Source: Bog-473 sp963745175
GTDB taxonomy: Bacteria; Actinomycetota; Acidimicrobiia; Acidimicrobiales; RAAP-2
Length of the DNA stretch: 64,000 nucleotides
Assembly: GCA_963745175.1 (NCBI GenBank)
Contig: CAVUWK010000006.1
Coordinates: 186,001-250,000 of the forward strand
Reading direction: 5' to 3'
Part shown: one piece after another, positions 1-8,700 of the stretch
Numbering within the stretch: position 1 is the first letter of the stretch
Layout of the letters: each line of letters begins with the position of its first letter
Program-made: the position numbers and the translations under genes
The notes under the pieces: generated by a model
Database searches by the model: none
Seen by the model: only the letters and a program-made list of their open reading frames with translations
What the model was told of the DNA's origin: nothing

Positions 1-666
1 GACATCATCAGCCCCATCGGGAACTTCTTCGCCGGCGCCTTCAACTACGGGTCGGTGCAGTCCGAGAACGAGCGGCTGCAGCGGACGATCGGGCAGTTGC
101 GGGCGGCCCAGCTCGAACAGGGTTTCGAGAAGAACCAGTTGCGCGAGATCACCGCGCTGCAGAACCTGCCCTTCCTGCAGTCGCTGCCGACGGTCACCGC
201 GCAGACCCAGGACGAGTACTCGTCCAACTTCACGGCGACGATCACACTGGACAAGGGTCGCGCCGACGGGGTCGACGTCGGGTTTCCCGTCGTCGGGGCC
301 GGGGGCCTCGTGGGCCAGGTGATCCAGTCCTTCCACCACACCTCGGTCGTCCGGCTGGTCACCGACGGGCAGTCGAAGGTCGGCGTGACGTTCGGGAACC
401 AGATCACCGGGATCGTCGACGGCCAGGGGCCGTCCAACTTCATGACGGCGGACCTCGTGGCACCGCACACCCCGCTGCACAAGGGCGAGGTCATGTTCAC
501 CAGCAGCCTCGATGCCGCCGCCTTCCCCCCGGGGATCCCGGTGGCCAGCGTGCGGAGCTTCCACACCGCGGCCGGGGCGAGTCAGGAGACAATTCGGGTC
601 GACCCGGCCGCCGACCTGAGCCAGTTGGCCTACGTCGACATCGTCCAGTGGGTGCCGTCCACATGA
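1..666 (+). CDS. mreC: MreC, rod-shape-determining protein (5' end outside window)
   Basis: The visible 221 residues are the periplasmic part of MreC, which scaffolds the elongasome (MreB, MreD, RodA, PBP2) at the membrane. A heptad-like coiled coil rich in E/Q/L lies at about residues 19-50. It is followed by the beta-barrel core with the typical G-x-P-V-V-G-x-G-G-L-V-G-Q pattern at about residues 95-108. The frame is open from base 1, so the N-terminal membrane anchor and start codon lie upstream. The stop overlaps the mreD start (ATGA), so the two are translationally coupled. The mreC-mreD-PBP2 order strongly supports the call. Confidence 0.93.
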   Translation, partial: DIISPIGNFFAGAFNYGSVQSENERLQRTIGQLRAAQLEQGFEKNQLREITALQNLPFLQSLPTVTAQTQDEYSSNFTATITLDKGRADGVDVGFPVVGAGGLVGQVIQSFHHTSVVRLVTDGQSKVGVTFGNQITGIVDGQGPSNFMTADLVAPHTPLHKGEVMFTSSLDAAAFPPGIPVASVRSFHTAAGASQETIRVDPAADLSQLAYVDIVQWVPST

Positions 667-1199
667 CCGGGCGCGCCATGCTCCGGGTCGCGCTGGTGAT
701 CCTCATTGTGCTCATGGTCCAGCAGACGGTGATGGTGGCGCTGCGCATCGATGGCGCCCATCCCGACTTGCTCTGGCTGTTGCCTATCACCGCCGCGTTG
801 CTCGACGGGCCCGAAACGGGTGCCATCGTGGGATTCTGGGCCGGCCTGGCCTTCGACTTGGTGCTCCCGACGCCGTTCGGCCTGTCTGCCCTGGTTGGCT
901 GCGTGCTGGGCTATGCCACCGGGGCCCTGACGAAGGCGGCGGACCCCCGGGCGGCCTGGCTCAAGCCGGTGGCCGCGCTCGCGGGCAGCGTCGCAGCGGA
1001 CATGCTGTTCGCCGTGCTCGGAGCAATTCTCGGACAAGGCCAGATGGTGCAGGTGAACTTCCTGGCCCTGTTCCTGGTGGTCGGCATCTCGAGCGTGGTG
1101 CTGGTTCTCCCGGTCAACCGGCTGATGCGGTGGGCTCTGGCCGGCGAGAGCAACCGCCGCTCGCTCGTCCCCGCCTCGGCCGACAGCAGGATCTGGTGA
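663..1199 (+). CDS. mreD: MreD, rod-shape-determining membrane protein
   Basis: A 178-residue hydrophobic protein with several membrane segments (for example VILIVLMVQQTVMVAL near the N-terminus). MreD is the integral-membrane partner of MreC in lateral wall synthesis. The ATG at 663 overlaps the mreC stop by 4 nt; an in-frame GTG at 648 is also possible but would overlap more. The stop overlaps the next gene's GTG start at 1196 (GTGA). Sequence conservation in this family is low, so the call rests on size, topology and position between mreC and mrdA. Confidence 0.88.
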   Translation: MTGRAMLRVALVILIVLMVQQTVMVALRIDGAHPDLLWLLPITAALLDGPETGAIVGFWAGLAFDLVLPTPFGLSALVGCVLGYATGALTKAADPRAAWLKPVAALAGSVAADMLFAVLGAILGQGQMVQVNFLALFLVVGISSVVLVLPVNRLMRWALAGESNRRSLVPASADSRIW

Positions 1200-3421
1200 A
1201 GCGGACACTTCGCCACCCGATCCGGGGCGACCGGCTCCACCCCAAGCCCGCCACGCGTTCGTCGCGCCGGAGTACCTGGCGGGGGAACAGCAGCGGGCCG
1301 CGCATGCGGCCGCGCAAGAGCGTCAACGTCGCCTCCATCGTCGGCTCGCCAGAAGAAGAGGAAGCGCGTCCCAATCTCCGCCTGCGCATCGTCGGGGTCG
1401 TCGTGCTGCTCCTCTTCGGCGTGCTGGTCCTGCGGCTGTGGACGCTGCAGGTGGTCGAGGGGAAGACCTACGCCGCCGCCGTGACGCGCAACCAGGTCCG
1501 GGTCGTCAGCGTCCCCGCGCCCCGCGGCGACATCGTCGACCGCAACGGGACGGTGCTGGTGTCCAACACTCCGCAGGAGGAGATCCTGCTCTCGCGCGCC
1601 GAGGCCTCGCAGAACCCGTCCGTCGTCGGCCTTGTGGCCGCCCTCGTCGGCCAGACGCCGAAGCAGGTGCAGGCGTCCATCAACAACGACCAGTACAGCC
1701 CGTACGAGCCCGTGCCAGTCGCGGTCGGGGTCACGCCCGACACCGTGCAGTTCCTCCAGACGCACCAGTCCGAGTACCCAGGGGTGAGCGTGCAGACCGT
1801 CGCGCAGCGCACCTACCCCCAGAGCGGGACCACCGGCACACACATCCTCGGCTACGTGGGCGACATCTCGTCGAGTTACCTCGCGGCGCACCCCAACCAG
1901 GGCTACACCCAAGGGAGCCAGATCGGCGTGTCGGGTATCGAGGCCCAGTACGAGCCGTACCTCAAGGGCGTCGCGGGACGCCAGGCGCTCTCGGTCGACG
2001 CCAGCGGCAGCGTCGTGGGCACCCTGAGCTCCACCGCCCCCCAGATCGGCGACACCGTGGTGCTCAACGTCGACACCGGGCTCCAGGAGGAGGTGCAGAA
2101 CGACCTCCAGAGCCAGATCCTGAGCGACCGGAAGACGATCGACGCGGTGGACGGAAGGATCCCACCCGCCCCCAACGGCGCCGCCATCGTGATGAACCCT
2201 CAGAACGGCCAGATCCTCGCGCTGGCCTCGTTCCCCAACTACGACCTCAACGAATGGGTCGGTGGGATCTCCTCGGCCAACTTCGCCGCACTGCAAGCGA
2301 GCGGCGCGGAGAACGACAACGCCATTGAGGGCCAGTACACGCCGGGCTCGACGTTCAAATTGGTCACAGCCACCGCCGCGCTCCAGGACGGCCTCATCAC
2401 ACCGACCACGCCCTACGACGACACCGGGACGTTCAAGATCGCCGGCTGCCCGGCGCCAGGGGTGAACAACGACACCGGCTGCGTCCTCCACGACGACCCG
2501 GGCGACAGCGGGGGCACCTACAACGTCACGGGGGCGCTCACCGTGTCGAGCGACTCGTTCTTCTACAACCTCGGACAGACCTTCTGGACGAACCGGGGTC
2601 AGTTCGGCGACACGCCGATCCAGAACGAGGCCACAGCGTACGGCGAGGGGACGATCACCGGCATCGACCTGCCGGGAGAGGCGCAGGGGCGCGTCGACAG
2701 CTACCTGACCCGGGCCAAGCTGCACGCCGAGGCGCCCAAGGCCTTCCCCTACGCGGCGTCGTGGTTCACCGGCGACAACATCGAAATGGCCTTCGGCCAG
2801 GGCGAGACGGTGCTGACCCCGATTGAGCAGGCCGTGGCGTACTCGACCTTCGCCAACGGGGGCACCCGTTACGCGCCGCAGGTCGCCTCGGAGATCGTTG
2901 ATCCCATGACGGGCAAGGTGATCAAGAAGCTCGCGCCGCAGGTCACCGGGAAGGTGGCCATCTCGCCGGCCAACTACAGCGCCATGCTGGCGGGGTTCGA
3001 GGGCGTCATCTCGAGCCCGCACGGGACGGGATACCAGGACTTCCAGGGCTTCCCGGCCTCGTGGAACCTGGCCGGCAAGACGGGCACCGCCTCGAACCAG
3101 CAGGGCCTCGAGCCCAACAGCTGGTTCGTGGCCTTCGGCCCCAATCCGAATCCGACCTACCTGGTGCTGGCCGTGATCGACCAGGGCGGCTACGGCGCTC
3201 AGGCCGCCGCTCCGCTCGTGCGCAACATCTTCGACTACATCGCGGCCAACCCCACCCTCAACGGCGCGGTCAAGACGCCGACGCCCGCCAGCCCGCCGAG
3301 CAATACGGCACCGTCGGCCAACGCGCCGCTCGGGACGCCCACCACGACGACGACCGCACCGAAACCGGGCACGACGCCCCCGCCGAGCACGACGACGTCC
3401 ACGACAGCGGGCGGAGGCTGA
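1196..3421 (+). CDS. mrdA: Penicillin-binding protein 2 (peptidoglycan transpeptidase)
   Basis: A class B PBP that cross-links peptidoglycan during elongation. From the GTG at 1196 it has 741 residues: a cytoplasmic basic stretch, one membrane segment (about residues 63-83), a PBP dimerisation domain and a transpeptidase domain. The active-site motifs are visible: S-T-F-K with Ser385, an S-S-D motif, and K-T-G-T about 20 kDa further on. The C-terminus is a T/P/S-rich low-complexity tail. The GTG start overlaps the mreD stop (GTGA); an internal ATG at 1304 is a weaker alternative. No rodA follows, which is slightly unusual for this cluster. Confidence 0.94.
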   Translation: MKRTLRHPIRGDRLHPKPATRSSRRSTWRGNSSGPRMRPRKSVNVASIVGSPEEEEARPNLRLRIVGVVVLLLFGVLVLRLWTLQVVEGKTYAAAVTRNQVRVVSVPAPRGDIVDRNGTVLVSNTPQEEILLSRAEASQNPSVVGLVAALVGQTPKQVQASINNDQYSPYEPVPVAVGVTPDTVQFLQTHQSEYPGVSVQTVAQRTYPQSGTTGTHILGYVGDISSSYLAAHPNQGYTQGSQIGVSGIEAQYEPYLKGVAGRQALSVDASGSVVGTLSSTAPQIGDTVVLNVDTGLQEEVQNDLQSQILSDRKTIDAVDGRIPPAPNGAAIVMNPQNGQILALASFPNYDLNEWVGGISSANFAALQASGAENDNAIEGQYTPGSTFKLVTATAALQDGLITPTTPYDDTGTFKIAGCPAPGVNNDTGCVLHDDPGDSGGTYNVTGALTVSSDSFFYNLGQTFWTNRGQFGDTPIQNEATAYGEGTITGIDLPGEAQGRVDSYLTRAKLHAEAPKAFPYAASWFTGDNIEMAFGQGETVLTPIEQAVAYSTFANGGTRYAPQVASEIVDPMTGKVIKKLAPQVTGKVAISPANYSAMLAGFEGVISSPHGTGYQDFQGFPASWNLAGKTGTASNQQGLEPNSWFVAFGPNPNPTYLVLAVIDQGGYGAQAAAPLVRNIFDYIAANPTLNGAVKTPTPASPPSNTAPSANAPLGTPTTTTTAPKPGTTPPPSTTTSTTAGGG

Positions 3422-3434
3422 GCCGAGCGTCCCG

Positions 3435-3440
3435 TAGGGT
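3435..3440 (+). promoter_or_regulatory. Putative -10 hexamer (TAGGGT), TIGR03960-family gene
   Basis: TAGGGT ends 7 nt before the ATG at 3448, and no Shine-Dalgarno sequence lies between. This fits a leaderless transcript. No convincing -35 element is visible. Confidence 0.5.
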
Positions 3441-3447
3441 TGACGGG

Positions 3448-5394
3448 ATGGAGACCCTCTGGCCGCAGATCGAGCGCATCCTGCCCACAGTGTCCAAGCC
3501 GGCGCGCTACATCGGAGGAGAACAGGGGTCGGTCACTCCCGAGCACGGGCCCGGCACGGTGGCCTGGCTGCTGTTGTACCCGGACACCTACGAGATCGGA
3601 CTCCCCAACCAGGGGCTGCAGATCCTCTACGAGATCCTCAACGAGCGCCCCGATGCGCTGGCCGAGCGCGCGTACGCCCCCTGGGTCGACATGGAGGCGG
3701 CCATGCGGGCGGCGGGCATCCCGCTCTTCAGCGTGGAGCAGCATCTCCCAGCCGAAGCGTTCGACGTGCTGGCCTTCAACCTCTCGGCCGAACTCGTCTA
3801 CACCAACCTCCTCAACATGCTCGACCTGGCCGGCCTCCCGCTGCACGGGGGGGCCCGTGACGGCGCTGATGCGCTCGTCGTGGCCGGCGGCCATTGCGTC
3901 TACAACCCGGAGCCGCTGGCCGACTTCGTCGACGCGTTCGTCCTCGGCGACGGCGAGGAGGTGGTGAGCGAGATCAACGAGGTGATGGCGGCGTGGTTGG
4001 CCGCGTCGCCACCCGAGGCGCGCGACCGCGTCGTGTTGCTGCACGCGCTGGCGGGTCTCGAGGGCGTGTACGTTCCGGCGCTCTACGCCCCGTCGTACGA
4101 GAACGGCCGGCTGGTGTCCACCCTCCCCGTCGCTCCGGGTGTCCCGGCCGAGGTCACCAAGCGCACGGTGAGCGACCTGGCCGACTGGCCCTATCCCGCC
4201 CGCCCGCTGGTGCCGCTGACGGAGGTGGTCCACGACCGCCTCAACGTCGAGGTGTTCCGCGGTTGCACACGGGGATGCCGGTTCTGCCAGGCGGGCATGA
4301 TCACCCGGCCGGTGCGCGAGCGTCCGGCCGCCCAGGTGCGCGAGATGGTCCGGCGCGGCCTGGAGTGGAGCGGGCACGACGAGGTCGCGCTGACCTCGCT
4401 GTCCTCCGCGGACTTCTCAGGAATTGAGGGCACCGTACGCGACATCGTCGACGATCCCGAGCACGGAGGGCGGGTCTCGGTCAGCCTGCCCTCGCTGCGG
4501 GTGGATGCCTTCACGGTGGGCACGGCGGCCGAGATCCAGAAGGTGCGCCGCACGGGCCTGACCTTCGCCCCGGAGGGTGGCACCTGGCGCATGCGCACGG
4601 TGATCAACAAGCTGATCACCGAGGAGGACCTCTACAGCGCTGTCGACGCCGCCTTCAGCCAGGGATGGCGGCGGGTCAAGCTCTACTTCCTGATCGGCCT
4701 GCCCACCGAGCTCGACGAGGACGTGCTCGGCATCGCCGAGCTCGGTGCGCGCTGCGTCGAGATCGGCCGGAAGTACCACAAGGGGGTGACGGTGGTCGCC
4801 TCCGTCGGCGGATTCGTGCCCAAGCCGCACACGCCGTTCCAGTGGTTCGGCCAGGACGCCGTTGCGGAGCTCGAGCGAAAGGTCGCCCTTTTGCGGGGCG
4901 AGGCCCGGCGCACCCGCGGCCTCACGATCCGCTGGCACGAGCCGGCCGCCTCGGTGGCCGAGGGTCTGGCCAGCCGGGGCGACCGACGCATGGGCGCGGT
5001 GATCGAGCAGGTCTGGCGGGCCGGCGGCACCTTCCAAGAGTGGTCCGAGCGCTTCGATCTGTCCCTCTGGGAGGCCGCGCTGGCCGCCGAGGGGTTGAGC
5101 TTCGACGAGGTCTGCCATCGGGACCGCGAGGCCGACGAGGCCCTGCCCTGGGACCACATCTCGGCGGGGCTGCACCGGGACTTCCTCTGGGGCGACTGGC
5201 AGGACTCGCTGGCCCGCGTCGCGGTGGAGGACTGCCGCTGGACCCCCTGCTACGACTGCGGCGCCTGCACCGAGGCCGGGCTGGAGCACGTCGTGGCGTC
5301 GCCGCTCCCGCCGGCGGGTGGGAGCCAGGGCACGGGCCAGGACCTCACCGTGGGCGACCGGATCCCGGTCCGCCTGGTCAGCCGTGCTTCCTGA
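3448..5394 (+). CDS. TIGR03960-family B12-binding-like radical SAM protein
   Basis: A 648-residue protein. The N-terminal region resembles a B12-binding fold, and a radical SAM domain carries the [4Fe-4S] motif Cys273-x3-Cys277-x2-Cys280 (C-T-R-G-C-R-F-C). The C-terminal part has a C-x2-C-x2-C cluster (C-Y-D-C-G-A-C) that could bind a second metal site. The family is widespread and its reaction is not established. It typically sits beside a TIGR03936/DUF2344 protein and RNase E/G, exactly as here, which suggests an RNA- or tRNA-related role (inference). The ATG at 3448 follows a TAGGGT hexamer. Confidence 0.9.
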   Translation: METLWPQIERILPTVSKPARYIGGEQGSVTPEHGPGTVAWLLLYPDTYEIGLPNQGLQILYEILNERPDALAERAYAPWVDMEAAMRAAGIPLFSVEQHLPAEAFDVLAFNLSAELVYTNLLNMLDLAGLPLHGGARDGADALVVAGGHCVYNPEPLADFVDAFVLGDGEEVVSEINEVMAAWLAASPPEARDRVVLLHALAGLEGVYVPALYAPSYENGRLVSTLPVAPGVPAEVTKRTVSDLADWPYPARPLVPLTEVVHDRLNVEVFRGCTRGCRFCQAGMITRPVRERPAAQVREMVRRGLEWSGHDEVALTSLSSADFSGIEGTVRDIVDDPEHGGRVSVSLPSLRVDAFTVGTAAEIQKVRRTGLTFAPEGGTWRMRTVINKLITEEDLYSAVDAAFSQGWRRVKLYFLIGLPTELDEDVLGIAELGARCVEIGRKYHKGVTVVASVGGFVPKPHTPFQWFGQDAVAELERKVALLRGEARRTRGLTIRWHEPAASVAEGLASRGDRRMGAVIEQVWRAGGTFQEWSERFDLSLWEAALAAEGLSFDEVCHRDREADEALPWDHISAGLHRDFLWGDWQDSLARVAVEDCRWTPCYDCGACTEAGLEHVVASPLPPAGGSQGTGQDLTVGDRIPVRLVSRAS

Positions 5395-6199
5395 CGGCCA
5401 GCGCCGGCTCCGCCTGCGCTTCACGAAGGCGGGCAAGATCCGCTTCACGAGTCACCGCGACGTGGCCCGGATGTGGGAGCGGGCGCTCCGGCGAAGCCTG
5501 CTGCCGCTGGCGTACTCACAGGGGTTCGCCCCGCACCCGCTCGTCAGCTTCGGCCTGGCGCTGCCCACCGGGTGCGAGTCCCGGGGCGAGTACCTGGACC
5601 TGCGCCTGGAGCCGGCCGGCCCCGGGGAGACACCCATTGCCGACCTGCCGGCCGCCCTGAGCACGCTGTTGCCCGAGGGGATCGCCGTCGAGGCGGCGGC
5701 CCTGATCGGAGAAGCGGAGGGTTCGCTCCAGCAGGAGGTAGCATCGTGCGATTGGGAGCTGGAGGTGCTCGGAGTGCGGGATGAGGAGCTGCAGGAGCGG
5801 GTGGAGACGATGCTCGCTGCTCCCGTGCTCACCGTCTCTCGGGAGCGGAAGGGTCGTCAGATCGAAGACGACATTCGGCCGGCCATCCGGACATTGTCCG
5901 TGACCAGTCAAAACGGTCACCTCCGGGCGGAACTGGCCACGCATCCGCGTGGTGTCCGCCCGGGCGACCTTGTAGCGGCCCTGGGCACCCCTGCGGTGGC
6001 CGGAAGGGCCTGTCGAACGCATCAATGGATCGAACACGATGGCGCACGGTTCGAGCCGCTCATGGCGAGCGGGCCCGGAACCGATGCCGACGCGACACAG
6101 CACGCGAGGAGGGCTTTCCCTCATGTCCGAGATGGAAATCAGCCAGAGCCCGGAGGGTCGCCCCCCGGAGCCACCACCGGGGGGCAGCGGCAGCTCTAG
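5384..6199 (+). CDS. TIGR03936-family (DUF2344) protein
   Basis: A 271-residue partner of the preceding radical SAM protein; in many genomes the two are adjacent or fused. The opening R-F-x-K-x-G-x-x-R-F-x-S-H-R-D segment and P-H-P-L-V-S-F-G-L-A-L-P are characteristic of DUF2344. No catalytic function is established. The chosen GTG at 5384 overlaps the upstream stop by 11 nt. The 3' end overlaps the RNase E/G gene by 77 nt, an unusually long same-strand overlap that suggests tight co-translation. Confidence 0.85.
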   Translation: MLPDGQRRLRLRFTKAGKIRFTSHRDVARMWERALRRSLLPLAYSQGFAPHPLVSFGLALPTGCESRGEYLDLRLEPAGPGETPIADLPAALSTLLPEGIAVEAAALIGEAEGSLQQEVASCDWELEVLGVRDEELQERVETMLAAPVLTVSRERKGRQIEDDIRPAIRTLSVTSQNGHLRAELATHPRGVRPGDLVAALGTPAVAGRACRTHQWIEHDGARFEPLMASGPGTDADATQHARRAFPHVRDGNQPEPGGSPPGATTGGQRQL

Positions 6200-7715
6200 C
6201 CCCCCTGAGGGGGCGCGGGCCGCGCCCCCACGTAAGCCGAAAATCGGGGACACCCGGCCGGCGCCTGCGGCCCCGCCGGCCCCCAAGGCCTCGACGCCCG
6301 TCGTGCCGCTGGCGCGGCCTGAGGCCACCGCGCCGAAGGAGGGCGGAACCCGCGTGGTGGAGTCCACCGGGCCGTCCGGCGACGGCGCGGGCAAGCGGGC
6401 ACGCAGCCGGCGCCGCTCGGGCCGCGAGCGGCGCTCCAAGCAGGTGGGCCGGTACCTGGTCTGCGTCCATGTGCAGCCGGACATGACCCAGATCGCCATG
6501 CTCGAGGGCCGCTCGCTGGTGGAGCACTACGTCTCCCGGTCGGCCGACGACACCAACCAGATCGACGGCAACGTCTACCGGGGCCGGGTCCAGAACGTCC
6601 TGCCCGGCATGGAGGCCGCCTTCATCGACATCGGCATCCCCAAGAACGCCGTCCTGTACCGGGGCGACGTGCGCTACGACCGGGAGGACGTCGAGGGCGG
6701 GGCGTCCCAACAGCCCCGCATCGAGGACGTGCTCAAGGCCGGCCAGACCATTCTGTGCCAGGTCACCAAGAACCCCATCGGGGCCAAGGGCGCCCGCCTG
6801 ACCCAGGAGGTCTCGCTCCCGGGGCGCTTCGCCGTGCTCGTGCCCAATTCGAGCGCGTTCGGCATCTCCAAGCGCCTGGGCGACACCGAGCGCCGCCGGC
6901 TGCGCCGCATCATCGACGAGGTGAAGCCGGCCGGCCACGGGATGATCGTGCGCACGGCGGCCGAAGGCGTCTCGGCCGAAGAGCTCCAGCGCGACGTGAC
7001 GTCCCTCCTCGAGCAGTGGAACATCATCGAGGCCGAGGCCAAGAAGTCCGACGCCCCCGGTTTGCTGTACCGCGAGCCGGAGCTGTCCGTCCGGATCCTC
7101 CGCGAAGAGCTGAACCCCGAGTACCGGGGTGTGGTGATCGACGACCTGGCGCTCTTCGAGCAGGTGCGCGACTACGTGCGCGCCGTCAGCCCCGAGCTCT
7201 CCGACCGGGTCGAGTACTACGACCCCGAGGTCGAGGGCCTGCCCATCTTCGAGCGCTATCACGTGCACGAGCAGCTCCACAAGGCGCTCGACCGCAAGGT
7301 ATGGCTGCCGTCGGGGGGCTCGCTGATCATCGAGCGCACCGAGGCGCTCACCGTGATCGACGTGAACACGGGCAAGAACGTGGGCAAGACCAACCTGGAG
7401 GAGACCGTCTTCCGCAACAATCTCGAAGCCGCCGAGGAGGTGGCCCGTCAGCTCCGCCTGCGTGACATCGGGGGCATCATCGTCATCGACTTCATCGACA
7501 TGGAGATCCGGGAGAACCGGGACAAGGTCGCCGCGTCTCTGCGCAACACGCTGGCCCGGGACAAGACCCGCACCCAGGTCTTCGACATCTCCGAGCTGGG
7601 GCTGGTCGAGATGACTCGCAAGCGGGTCTCGGAGGGCCTGCTCGAGACGCTCTCGACCGAGTGCGCCATCTGCGGCGGCCGGGGCGTGACCCTGGACGAC
7701 TCGGTCCTGCGCTAG
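6123..7715 (+). CDS. rne: Ribonuclease E/G family endoribonuclease
   Basis: A 530-residue single-strand-specific endoribonuclease for rRNA maturation and mRNA decay. A proline/basic low-complexity N-terminus (about residues 1-100) precedes the S1 domain (G-N-V-Y-R-G-R-V, about residues 150-230), the RNase-H-like domain and the DNase-I-like catalytic part. The two Mg-binding aspartates align as Asp413 in D-V-N-T-G-K and Asp456 in V-I-D-F. The Zn-link cysteines are Cys514 and Cys517 (C-A-I-C-G-G-R-G). These spacings match E. coli RNase E (D303, D346, C404, C407). The ATG at 6123 has AGGAGGG upstream, favouring it over the in-frame start at 6039. There is no long C-terminal scaffold. Confidence 0.93.
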   Translation: MSEMEISQSPEGRPPEPPPGGSGSSSPPEGARAAPPRKPKIGDTRPAPAAPPAPKASTPVVPLARPEATAPKEGGTRVVESTGPSGDGAGKRARSRRRSGRERRSKQVGRYLVCVHVQPDMTQIAMLEGRSLVEHYVSRSADDTNQIDGNVYRGRVQNVLPGMEAAFIDIGIPKNAVLYRGDVRYDREDVEGGASQQPRIEDVLKAGQTILCQVTKNPIGAKGARLTQEVSLPGRFAVLVPNSSAFGISKRLGDTERRRLRRIIDEVKPAGHGMIVRTAAEGVSAEELQRDVTSLLEQWNIIEAEAKKSDAPGLLYREPELSVRILREELNPEYRGVVIDDLALFEQVRDYVRAVSPELSDRVEYYDPEVEGLPIFERYHVHEQLHKALDRKVWLPSGGSLIIERTEALTVIDVNTGKNVGKTNLEETVFRNNLEAAEEVARQLRLRDIGGIIVIDFIDMEIRENRDKVAASLRNTLARDKTRTQVFDISELGLVEMTRKRVSEGLLETLSTECAICGGRGVTLDDSVLR

Positions 7716-7718
7716 GAT
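7713..7718 (+). promoter_or_regulatory. Putative -10 hexamer (TAGGAT), rplU-rpmA
   Basis: TAGGAT begins with the TAG stop of the RNase E/G gene and ends 9 nt before the rplU ATG. The short distance and absence of a Shine-Dalgarno sequence suggest a leaderless rplU transcript. Confidence 0.5.
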
Positions 7719-7727
7719 CTCGCCCTT

Positions 7728-8042
7728 ATGTATGCCGTCATCAGGTCCGGAGGGAAGCAGGAGCGCGTCGCCGAGGGCCAGCGCGTCCGCGTCGAGTTGC
7801 TGGGTCAGCCCGTCGGCGCCGAGGTGTCCCTCGAGCCCGTCCTGGTGGTCGACGGCTCGACCGTGCTGGCCACGCCCGAGCAGCTGTCCGGCGCCACCGT
7901 CAAGGCCAAGGTCGTCGGCGAGGAGAAGGGCCCCAAGATCAACGCCATGACCTACAAGAACAAGTCGAACCAGCGCCGCCGGTGGGGCCACCGCCAGCAC
8001 TACGCCACGCTGGAGATCACCGCCATCACGGCGGCAGGCTAG
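7728..8042 (+). CDS. rplU: 50S ribosomal protein L21
   Basis: 104 residues, the usual L21 length. It opens M-Y-A-V-I-R-S-G-G-K-Q and ends with the conserved Y-K-N-K-S-N-x-R-R-R-W-G-H-R-Q segment that binds 23S rRNA. It is followed 9 nt later by rpmA, the standard L21-L27 pair. Start and length are unambiguous. Confidence 0.97.
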   Translation: MYAVIRSGGKQERVAEGQRVRVELLGQPVGAEVSLEPVLVVDGSTVLATPEQLSGATVKAKVVGEEKGPKINAMTYKNKSNQRRRWGHRQHYATLEITAITAAG

Positions 8043-8051
8043 GAGTCCGAC

Positions 8052-8303
8052 ATGTCGAAGACCAAGGGCGGCGGGTCGACCCGCAACGGACGTGACTCGA
8101 ACGCACAGCGCCTCGGCGTGAAGTGCTTCGACGGCACGGCGGTCACCGCCGGATCCATCATCGTGCGCCAGCGGGGGACGAAGGTCTATCCCGGCTCGAA
8201 CGTGGGGCGAGGTGGCGACGACACGCTCTTCGCCACCGCGGACGGCGTCGTGAAGTTCGGCGAGCGGCGCGGCCGCAAGCAGGTCAGCGTCCTCACGAGC
8301 TAG
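8052..8303 (+). CDS. rpmA: 50S ribosomal protein L27
   Basis: 83 residues, typical of L27, whose N-terminus reaches the peptidyl-transferase centre. The S-x-x-G-G-G-S-T-R-N-G-R-D-S start and the V-x-x-G-S-I-I-V-R-Q-R-G-T-x-x-x-P-G core are visible. An AGGAG immediately follows the rplU stop and serves as ribosome-binding site, so the gene is a leadered second cistron of the rplU operon. No N-terminal pre-sequence is present, unlike the processed L27 of some Firmicutes. Confidence 0.97.
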   Translation: MSKTKGGGSTRNGRDSNAQRLGVKCFDGTAVTAGSIIVRQRGTKVYPGSNVGRGGDDTLFATADGVVKFGERRGRKQVSVLTS

Positions 8304-8325
8304 ACGAGGTCCACGCGGCCCGTCC

Positions 8326-8700
8326 TCAGGCGGGACGCTGGTGCAGCTCGATCCCGTTGCCCCAGGGGTCGGCCGTGAACGCCTGCCGGCGACCAGTCGT
8401 CCCCACCGCGACCGGGTCGCTCACCTGGAGTCCCCGGGTCCGCAACTCTGCAACCACGGCCTCCAGGTCGTGGAAGGCCAGGGCATAGTGCTGGCCGACG
8501 TTGTTGGGCACCGCGGCCTCAATCAGGTGGATCTGCTGCCCGTTGGTGGTGTCCAGCCAGGCCCCGGCGAAGCCGAAGTCCGGGCGGGTGAAGTTCTGCA
8601 CCAGTCCGATCTTGTCGGTGTAGAACTCGATCGCGTCCGGAACGTCACCGACGTTGATGGCGACATGGTCCACGCCGATGGGCGTCACGGGGTCGGTCAC
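8326..8700 (-). CDS. VOC (glyoxalase/bleomycin-resistance-like) family protein
   Basis: A 124-residue protein with the paired beta-alpha-beta-beta-beta layout of the vicinal-oxygen-chelate superfamily. It shows D-H-V-A-I-N-V near the N-terminus, H-L-I-E in the middle, and a G-N-G-I-E-L-H segment near the C-terminus, which would give the usual metal ligands. The substrate cannot be predicted. The GTG start overlaps the stop of the upstream purine nucleoside phosphorylase (GTGA), so they are probably co-translated. Convergent with rpmA. Confidence 0.8.
   Translation of the reverse strand: MTDPVTPIGVDHVAINVGDVPDAIEFYTDKIGLVQNFTRPDFGFAGAWLDTTNGQQIHLIEAAVPNNVGQHYALAFHDLEAVVAELRTRGLQVSDPVAVGTTGRRQAFTADPWGNGIELHQRPA

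Noticed and set aside
911..3022. 703-codon open frame antisense to mreD/mrdA
   Set aside because: A high-G+C shadow of real genes with strong family motifs on the plus strand; its own product has no recognisable domain.
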